From contig CAJTCG010000005.1 of NCBI GenBank assembly GCA_910574635.1, positions 124,001 to 188,000 of the forward strand: a DNA stretch of 64,000 bases. Reading direction: 5' to 3'. The DNA is from Oscillospiraceae bacterium (GTDB taxonomy: Bacteria > Bacillota > Clostridia > Oscillospirales > Oscillospiraceae). Shown here in pieces: positions 58,732-64,000 of the stretch. The notes under the pieces are model-generated. The model saw nothing but the letters and a program-made list of their open reading frames with translations, was not told where the DNA came from and did no database searches. How positions within the stretch are numbered: position 1 is the first letter of the stretch; every line of letters starts with the position of its first letter. The position numbers and the translations under genes are program-made.

Positions 58732-59124
58732 CTAGAAAATATCACTCAGCGGCATGCGCTGGAGCTCCCGGTCCAGGGACTCTTGAATGCGGCTGAGCTC
58801 CCGGCAGACGCCGCAGCCGCCCCTGGGGAAGTTTTCGCACTGGTACCCCTCCCGCTGGCAGCGGTTCAAAAGGGGCGGCTCGCCGATGGACTGGAAGACG
58901 TCGTAAATGCTCAGCTCCTCGCAGGGGCGCTTGAGGAAATAGCCCCCGCTGACGCCCCGGCGGCTTTCCACAATGCCGGCGGCCAGGAGACGGTTCAGCA
59001 GCTTCAACGTGATGGCTTTTTGCATATTCTCCTGCCGGGCCACGGCGGCGGCGGAGAGCTGCCCCTCCCGGTGCAGGGCCCGGAGGATGCGCAGGGCGTA
59101 ATCCATCTCTCTTGTAACCAGCAA
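58732..59124 (-). CDS. Rrf2-family regulator with cysteine cluster
   Basis: 130 residues, IscR/NsrR/RsrR class: winged helix (LVTREMDYALRILRALHREG, LLNRLLAAGIVESRRGVSGG) and cysteines 89, 96, 104 and 107, likely ligands of a redox-sensitive Fe-S cluster. TTG start with GAGGTGG upstream; the family N-terminus LVTREMDYALRIL supports it over the ATG six codons later. It precedes the dehydrogenase-rubredoxin and fprA genes by 66 nt, so it probably controls oxygen or NO defence. Confidence 0.85.
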   Translation of the reverse strand: MLVTREMDYALRILRALHREGQLSAAAVARQENMQKAITLKLLNRLLAAGIVESRRGVSGGYFLKRPCEELSIYDVFQSIGEPPLLNRCQREGYQCENFPRGGCGVCRELSRIQESLDRELQRMPLSDIF

Positions 59125-59212
59125 AAAACCACCTCGATTGCATGAATGAAAGGAGAAAGCCGGACGGCGCGTACAAGCCCAGCCACTTTATCATATTCTA
59201 CATTTTCTGTTA

Positions 59213-59240
59213 ATTATACCAGAGCGGTCGAAAATGTCAA
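59213..59240 (-). promoter_or_regulatory. rrf2 operon promoter
   Basis: Minus-strand TTGACA (59235-59240), 16-nt spacer, extended TGG-TATAAT (-10 at 59213-59218), about 90 nt before the rrf2 start; the leader leaves room for regulator sites. Confidence 0.8.
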
Positions 59241-59287
59241 TATTCCCTGACGCCAGGACGGAATAAATTGGAAGGTATGACAAAAAA

Positions 59288-59317
59288 CACCAGCCGCTTT
59301 CAGCGAAAGCGACTGGT
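59288..59317 (-). terminator. Terminator after folD
   Basis: Minus-strand 13-bp stem (ACCAGTCGCTTTC with one mismatch, loop GCT) followed by GTTTTTTG. Confidence 0.85.
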
Positions 59318-59331
59318 ATTTCAGCGGGCCT

Positions 59332-60180
59332 TCAGCGCTCCGCCCCCTGGCGGAGCCGGGCGGCCCGGAGGACGTTTTGCAAAAGGCAGGCCCGGGTCAT
59401 GGGGCCCACGCCGCCGGGGACCGGGGTGAGGAAGCCCGCGACGGGCTCTACCGCCGGGAAATCCACGTCTCCGGTGAGCTTCCCGTCCGCCCGGCGGTTC
59501 ATGGCCACGTCGACGACCGCCGCACCGGGCTTCACCATGTCCGCCGTCACAAGGCCCGGACGGCCTGCGGCGGCGATCAGGACGTCCGCCCGGCGGGTGA
59601 GGGCGGGGAGGTCCCTTGTCTTGGAGTGGCAGAGGATAACGGTGCCGTCCCGGGCGGTGAGAAGCTGGGCCAGGGGACGGCCCACCAAATGGCTCCGCCC
59701 GAGAATCACGCACAGGCGCCCCGGGATGGGGACGCCATAGGCGTCCAGAAGCTCCAGCACCCCGGCGGGGGTGCAGGGCAGGAAGCGGGGCTCCCCCAGG
59801 GCCAGAAGGCCGGTGTTCAAGGGGTGGAAGCAGTCCACGTCCTTTTCCGGGGAGAGGGCGTGGAGAACGGGCCGGGGGTCCAGGCCCTCCGGCAGGGGGA
59901 GCTGGACCAGGACGCCGTCCACGTCTTCGTCCCGGTTCAGGGAGTCCACGAGGACCAGCAGGTCCTCCTGGGAGACGCTGGCCGGGAGGCGGTGGGTCCG
60001 GGTGCGGATGCCGCATTCGGCGCAGTCCCGCTCCTTGCCCCGGACGTAGATTTGCGACGCCGGGTCCTCTCCCGCCAGGACCACCGCCAGCATGGGGGGG
60101 CGAATCAGGGCGGCGGCTTCCGCCCGAATCCGGCTTTTCAATTTGGCGGCCAGGGCCGCGCCGTCAAGCCGGACCGCCAT
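59332..60180 (-). CDS. folD: Methylenetetrahydrofolate dehydrogenase / cyclohydrolase
   Basis: 282-residue bifunctional enzyme of one-carbon metabolism. Y-x3-K active site is SQIYVRGKERD (Tyr about 45, Lys about 49), PLPEGLDP, DVDCFHPLNTG, ILGRSHLVGRPLAQLL and the FLTPVPGGVGPMT signature are present. Its ATG lies inside the end of lgt (17-nt overlap). Last gene of the leftward yfmF-yfmH-lgt-folD operon. Confidence 0.95.
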   Translation of the reverse strand: MAVRLDGAALAAKLKSRIRAEAAALIRPPMLAVVLAGEDPASQIYVRGKERDCAECGIRTRTHRLPASVSQEDLLVLVDSLNRDEDVDGVLVQLPLPEGLDPRPVLHALSPEKDVDCFHPLNTGLLALGEPRFLPCTPAGVLELLDAYGVPIPGRLCVILGRSHLVGRPLAQLLTARDGTVILCHSKTRDLPALTRRADVLIAAAGRPGLVTADMVKPGAAVVDVAMNRRADGKLTGDVDFPAVEPVAGFLTPVPGGVGPMTRACLLQNVLRAARLRQGAER

Positions 60181-61126
60181 CGCCGCCTCCTTCCGCCTCC
60201 CGGGAGGCCTCCTCCGCCTGGGCGGCGGCCTCGGCGGCCCGGCGGTTCACCAGCAGATCCGCGGGGACGTGCCGCTTCATCTTGATCTCATAAAACAGCG
60301 CCAGAATGGAAACGAGTACCATGATGGCGCTCAGGGCCTGGGAGACCCGAATGGGCTGGCCAAAGAGGGTCCAGTCGAAGAGGTAGAGGCTGTCCGTCCG
60401 CAGCCCTTCGATCCAGGCCCGGCCCAGGCCGTACCAGAGGAAATAGAACCAGGTGTTCTCCCCGTCGAACCGGCGGCCCTTGGAGACTACGAAGAGAATG
60501 AGAAGCAGGCCGATGAGGTTCCAAAGGCTCTCATAGAAGAAGGTGGGATGGACCTCCACATATTGGTAAGCGCTGGTCCACACCCGCATCCGCCAGGGCA
60601 GATCCGTCAGGCCGCCGAAGGCCTCCCGGTTGATGAAATTGGCCCAGCGGCCGATGATCTGGCCCAGGAGCAGCCCCATCACCGCAAGGTCCGCCATGGC
60701 CCCGAAGGGAATCTTTTTAAATCGGGTGAAGAGGAAGGCCACCAGGGCCCCGGCGATGACGGTGCCGTAAATGGCGATGCCGCCGTCCCAGATGGCGACG
60801 GCCCGGCTCCAGTCCAAAACGCCGGAGTCGTCCCGGTAGAGGTCCAGGTAGAAAAGGACGTAATAGATCCGGGAGCCCAGGATGCAGCAGGGCACCGCCC
60901 AGAGCACGAAGTCCAGCACATGGTCCTCCGTCAGGCCGTAGCGCTTGGCCTGCCGCATGCACAGCAGCAGCCCCGCCAGGAAGCCCAGGGCCAGGATGAT
61001 GCCGTACCAGTAGACGCCGTGGCCCACATGGATGGCGATGGGGTCCGGATTGAATTCCCAATCCCCGAAGAGGCCGGGGAAGCTGATGGGCATGGTTTTC
61101 AGCGCGGTCAGTTCAGGAGCGGACAT
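60164..61126 (-). CDS. lgt: Prolipoprotein diacylglyceryl transferase
   Basis: 320 residues, seven membrane helices, transfers diacylglyceryl to the lipobox cysteine of exported lipoproteins such as the three encoded in this window. Signature GRWANFINREAFGG at about 159-172, YWYGIILALGFLAG and HPTFFYESLWNL are conserved. A soluble Ala/Glu-rich tail of about 30 residues extends the C-terminus. ATG follows AAGGAGG, only 1 nt after yfmH ends. Confidence 0.94.
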   Translation of the reverse strand: MSAPELTALKTMPISFPGLFGDWEFNPDPIAIHVGHGVYWYGIILALGFLAGLLLCMRQAKRYGLTEDHVLDFVLWAVPCCILGSRIYYVLFYLDLYRDDSGVLDWSRAVAIWDGGIAIYGTVIAGALVAFLFTRFKKIPFGAMADLAVMGLLLGQIIGRWANFINREAFGGLTDLPWRMRVWTSAYQYVEVHPTFFYESLWNLIGLLLILFVVSKGRRFDGENTWFYFLWYGLGRAWIEGLRTDSLYLFDWTLFGQPIRVSQALSAIMVLVSILALFYEIKMKRHVPADLLVNRRAAEAAAQAEEASREAEGGGDGGPA

Positions 61127-61127
61127 A

Positions 61128-62399
61128 TCAGGCCTCCTTGGGGACGATCTCGCTGAGAACCGCCCGGTCCGCCGTCATGTTGTCCCGGAGGAAATTCAGT
61201 ATGTCCTCCTGGGTGACGGCGTCGAAAATCTGGGGGAAGCGGAAGGGATCGAAGCCGCCGAAGCAGCCTTCGGTAAGGGAAACGGCGATGTTCTCAAAGG
61301 AGTTCAGCCCCCGAAGGCTGGAGCCGAAGCTGGAGCGGAGGGCCCGCTGGAAATAGTCCTCGTCAAAGCCCTCCCGAATCAGGCGGTCCGCCTCTTTCTG
61401 GAGCTCATTGGCTACGGTTTGGGGCTCCTTGCTCTCGCCGCCGGCGTAGAGAAAGGCCACGCCGGGCATCTGCTCGAAGTCTCCGCCGAAGCTGGAATTG
61501 ACGAGCCCCTGGCTGTAAAGCCGCTGGTACAGGGGGCTGGATTCGCCGAAGAGCAGGTCGCAGGCCAAGCTGCCCAGGATCAGGCGGCGGAGGCGCTCCT
61601 CCCCCTCCGGGACGGGGCGGCATTTCCAGCCCGCCAGGAACTGGGGGCTGGAGACCTCCATGGCCATGCGGGCTTCCTTGGCTCCCACGGCCTCGGGCTC
61701 GCTGCCGTAGTCCCTGGGAATCACGGGGCCGCCCTCTTTGGGCAGAATCCGGCGGGCAAGGTCCGACACCTTCACGGGGTCCACGTTTCCCACCACCGTC
61801 AAAATCATATTGGAGGGGGTGTAGAAGGCCTTGTGGCAGTCGTAAAGGGTTTCCGCCGTAATGCGGGAGATGCTTTCCACCGTGCCCGCGATGGAGGTCC
61901 GGGCGGTGGAGACGCTGTAGAGGGCCCGGAGCATCCGGGCGTAGATCTGCCAGTCGGGGTTGTCCTCGATCATGCGGATTTCCTGGGCGATGATGCCCTG
62001 CTCCTTGGCGACGCTCTCGTCGGTGAAGTAGGGAACGGAGACAAAGGACAGGAGGATCTCCAGGTTTTCGTCAAAGTGGCTGGTGGAATCGAAGTAGTAG
62101 CCGGTCATGGCGTTGGAGGTAAAGGCGTTGGGCTCCGCGCCGTTTTTGGCCAGTTCCTGGAGGGCGTTGCCCTCCTTGGTGTCAAACATCTTGTGCTCCA
62201 GATAGTGGGCGATGCCGGCGGGGGTGTCCAGCCAGCGGCCGTTCAGCTGGAAGCGAATGTCCATGCCGCCGTAGCGGGTGGCGAAAAAGGCGTATTTCTT
62301 GGCGTGGTCCGGCTTGGGAATCACGCAGATTTTCAGGCCGTTGGGCAGGGTTTCCCGGTAGATGGTCTCGCCCAGGCGTTCATAGTGGACGGGCTTCAT
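61128..62399 (-). CDS. yfmH: M16-family zinc peptidase, YfmH type
   Basis: 423 residues. Keeps the zinc motif HYLEH (H-x2-E-H) in AGIAHYLEHKMFD and a distal Glu in the EIRMIEDNPDW region, so it should be the active partner. YfmH/YfmF proteins are linked in Bacillus to 5-aminopentanol modification of EF-P. The ATG overlaps the YfmF stop (ATGA). Confidence 0.9.
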   Translation of the reverse strand: MKPVHYERLGETIYRETLPNGLKICVIPKPDHAKKYAFFATRYGGMDIRFQLNGRWLDTPAGIAHYLEHKMFDTKEGNALQELAKNGAEPNAFTSNAMTGYYFDSTSHFDENLEILLSFVSVPYFTDESVAKEQGIIAQEIRMIEDNPDWQIYARMLRALYSVSTARTSIAGTVESISRITAETLYDCHKAFYTPSNMILTVVGNVDPVKVSDLARRILPKEGGPVIPRDYGSEPEAVGAKEARMAMEVSSPQFLAGWKCRPVPEGEERLRRLILGSLACDLLFGESSPLYQRLYSQGLVNSSFGGDFEQMPGVAFLYAGGESKEPQTVANELQKEADRLIREGFDEDYFQRALRSSFGSSLRGLNSFENIAVSLTEGCFGGFDPFRFPQIFDAVTQEDILNFLRDNMTADRAVLSEIVPKEA

Positions 62400-63658
62400 G
62401 CCTCCGCCTCCTTTCCCTGAAGGAAGTATACGGTGTCCAGCTTCACCGTGCTCATGGCTTCAAAAATGCGCTCCGGGGCGACGGCGCGAATCTGCTCCGC
62501 CAGCATTTCCGGGGTCTCGTTCCGGCCGGTGGCGGCCTGGCCCAGGAAGAAGTTTTCCAGCTTCCCCTGGGAGTCTCCCATGGAGGCGTAGGCGTTGAGC
62601 AGGGTGCTCCGTGCGGCCTCCAGCTCCCAGGCCTCCAGCTTGCCCTTTTGGACGGCCTCCAGCTGGGTGAGGATCTCGCCGCAGGCCTTTTGATAGTTTT
62701 CGAACTCTATGCCGGAGGAGACGGTGATGAGGCCCTTTTGCCGGTGGAAGAGGGAGGAGGCGTAATAGCAGAGGGACAGCTTTTCCCGGACGTTCAAAAA
62801 AAGCTTGGAGTTGCTGCTGCCGCCAAAGAGGGTGTTGCCCAGCAGCAGGGCGGCGGCGTCATCGCTGCCGCAGGAAAAGCCCATGCCCAGCTTGCCCTGG
62901 GTGACATCCAGCCGCTCGGTGATGAAGCGGGGCTCCTCGGGGAGGGCGTGGGGGGCAAGCTCCGGCAGGGGCGCAGGGTCCTTCCGGGGAAGGTCCGCCA
63001 AAGCGGCGCGAAGGGCGTCCTCCACCCGGGAGCGCTCGGCGCTGCCGCTGTAGAAGATTTCCAGCCGGGAGGTGGAAATGAGGTCCCGGTAGGCGTCAAA
63101 AAGCAGCTGGGGATGGAGGGCGGCGGTGATCTGCTCGTTGCCAAGGCGGGGCACGCCGTAGGGCTCGCCGGTGCACATCTCCTGGAGGAGGCGGCTGTCG
63201 GCGTAAGACCGCTTGTCGTTCAAAATGCTGCGGATGGCGTCGATGAGGTTGGTTTTCTCGCTCTCGAAGTATTCCTCCAGGAAGAGCCCGTCCCGGGTGA
63301 CGGGCTGGCAGATAAGCTCTCCCAGCAGGGCGGCGGCGGGCTCCAGCAGGCGTTCGCCGCCGGGGGCGAAGCAGTCGTCGATGAGGCTGGCCACAAAGCC
63401 CACGCACTGGGCCTCGCCTTTTTTGCGGACGGTGTAGTCGATCCGGGCGCCATAGAGCTGGTCCAGGCGGGCGGCAAGGGCCCCCATGTCCGGGCAGGAG
63501 GCGGTGCCCCGGCGGAGGATGGCGGCGAGCAGCGCGTTGGCGGAGGCGGTCTCCCACCGCAGGGGGACCACGAATTGGGCGGAGAGAAGGTTTGTCTTGA
63601 ATTTCTTCGCCGGGAGATGCGTGAGGAACACGCCGCCGGCGAGTTGCGTTCTGGTCAC
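62396..63658 (-). CDS. yfmF: M16-family peptidase-like protein, YfmF type
   Basis: 420 residues, insulinase fold but no HxxEH zinc motif, hence the non-catalytic half that pairs with YfmH. TRTQLAGGVFLTHLPAKKFK start, then LRRGTASCPDMGALAARLDQ and QVLEAYEKAC-like C-terminal helices. GTG at 63658 with AAAGGAG upstream gives the family N-terminus; the frame is open upstream only through the promoter. Confidence 0.88.
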   Translation of the reverse strand: MTRTQLAGGVFLTHLPAKKFKTNLLSAQFVVPLRWETASANALLAAILRRGTASCPDMGALAARLDQLYGARIDYTVRKKGEAQCVGFVASLIDDCFAPGGERLLEPAAALLGELICQPVTRDGLFLEEYFESEKTNLIDAIRSILNDKRSYADSRLLQEMCTGEPYGVPRLGNEQITAALHPQLLFDAYRDLISTSRLEIFYSGSAERSRVEDALRAALADLPRKDPAPLPELAPHALPEEPRFITERLDVTQGKLGMGFSCGSDDAAALLLGNTLFGGSSNSKLFLNVREKLSLCYYASSLFHRQKGLITVSSGIEFENYQKACGEILTQLEAVQKGKLEAWELEAARSTLLNAYASMGDSQGKLENFFLGQAATGRNETPEMLAEQIRAVAPERIFEAMSTVKLDTVYFLQGKEAEA

Positions 63659-63714
63659 TAGGTTCAGCTCCTTTTGTGGAATCGGGTGGTTGCAAAGGCT
63701 GTTATTCGTTTCCA

Positions 63715-63743
63715 AGTATATACTGAATGGAGCGGGATTGCAA
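63715..63743 (-). promoter_or_regulatory. yfmF-yfmH-lgt-folD promoter
   Basis: Minus-strand TTGCAA (63738-63743), 17-nt spacer, TATACT (63715-63720). Confidence 0.65.
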
Positions 63744-63748
63744 GACTG

Positions 63749-63777
63749 ACATATTTCCCGCCCGCCGGACATAGGTT
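63749..63777 (+). promoter_or_regulatory. Sigma-E-like promoter before the last gene
   Basis: ACATATT (63749-63755), 14-nt spacer, CATAGGTT (63770-63777), fits the mother-cell promoter pattern with one or two mismatches. Confidence 0.4.
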
Positions 63778-63796
63778 GTCCCAGAGGTGAGCGGAT

Positions 63797-64000
63797 ATGA
63801 AACAAAAGAAATCTCTGCGGATCGTCCTCCGGCGGCTGGAGGCGGCCCTTCTGGCGGCGGGAACGCTGTGGATTGCCGCCGTCACCGCCGGAAGCGACAC
63901 CGCGGCGGCGGCGGTCTCGGCCCTGGCGGCGGCTTTGCCGGAGCGGGCGCTGCGCTGGGAACTGGGGGATTTGGGGACCGGAGACGGCCTGTCCCCGGCG
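63797..64000 (+). CDS. Partial exported protein, possibly a sporulation protein
   Basis: First 68 residues only; the gene runs off the window. Basic start (KQKKSLRIVLRRLEAA) followed by a hydrophobic signal/anchor (about 16-30) and an Ala-rich region ending ALRWELGDLGTGDGLSPA. GAGGTGA precedes the ATG. The sigma-E-like promoter and the anchor plus linker fit a sporulation protein such as SpoIIP, but too little is visible to name it. Confidence 0.45.
   Translation, partial: MKQKKSLRIVLRRLEAALLAAGTLWIAAVTAGSDTAAAAVSALAAALPERALRWELGDLGTGDGLSPA

Noticed and set aside
1..64000. CRISPR arrays, tRNA and rRNA genes.
   Set aside because: No regularly spaced direct repeats and no cloverleaf-like or rRNA sequence were noticed by reading; a dedicated tRNA scan was not possible.

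Overview
The window looks like chromosome from a high-GC, spore-forming, anaerobic member of the Clostridia, most like the Oscillospiraceae (Flavonifractor / Lawsonibacter / Oscillibacter type). The reasons are the sporulation and germination genes (spo0A, spoVT, bofA, cwlJ with a gerQ-like partner), a T-box upstream of asnB, class III glutamine synthetase, acetate kinase, a flavodiiron protein beside a rubredoxin-fused acyl-CoA dehydrogenase, and strong GGAGG ribosome binding sites with consensus TTGACA/TATAAT promoters. Family placement is inference from gene content; no search was run.

Layout. 0-9.4 kb: end of a YedE-type transporter with a TusA-like protein, asparaginase, holB-ricT, then leftward glnN and asnB (asparagine-specific T-box) and spoVT; much of this is nitrogen and amide metabolism. 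9.5-14.3 kb: an acquired AT-richer island holding an IS5-family relic, a conjugative-element-type sigma-like protein, two small proteins and an orphan DndB-like DGQHR protein. Next to it is a three-level nest of mobile DNA: an IS630 relic split by an internally deleted IS5-family element, itself split by a 127-bp insert made almost only of hairpins. 14.4-18.1 kb: chemoreceptor, free-standing phage-type lysis cassette, DUF3781. 18.2-24.6 kb: DUF421/DUF4363 pair, ackA, tmcAL and a DUF3298-type lipoprotein. 24.7-31.4 kb: a TetR-controlled tetR-tolC-hlyD-RND efflux operon. 31.5-36.4 kb: an XRE regulator with a membrane partner, orphan zinc-binding lipoprotein, nitroreductase, tadA, DUF2508-bofA. 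36.6-44.4 kb: rplM-rpsI, gerQ-like/cwlJ, glycosyltransferase, TSCPD protein, SpoIIQ-like M23 protein, rsmI-methyltransferase-NUDIX, spo0A. 44.5-55.3 kb: PadR with two DUF2812 paralogues, a heterodimeric ABC exporter with MarR, two candidate small-RNA loci, DUF2975/XRE and DUF4173. 55.5-64 kb: rrf2, acyl-CoA dehydrogenase-EtfA-rubredoxin fusion and fprA, then yfmF-yfmH-lgt-folD, and the start of a gene with a sigma-E-like promoter.

Most striking unexplained structure: (a) 47.78-48.12 kb has the architecture of a type I toxin-antitoxin locus: a promoter, a strong ribosome binding site and a 28-residue hydrophobic peptide, with a perfect consensus promoter firing from the opposite strand across its 3' end. 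(b) 52.36-52.50 kb is a roughly 100-nt RNA gene with consensus promoter, CU-rich anti-Shine-Dalgarno stretch and strong terminator but no reading frame. (c) Runs of consecutive perfect hairpins recur at 6.5, 8.85, 13.1, 14.3 and 55.4 kb; the 13.1-kb copy has clear insertion boundaries inside a transposase gene. (d) The DndB-like protein stands without any dnd modification or restriction genes.

Many regulators here show readable operators overlapping consensus promoters (TetR, MarR, PadR, XRE), so control of these operons can be inferred from the sequence.
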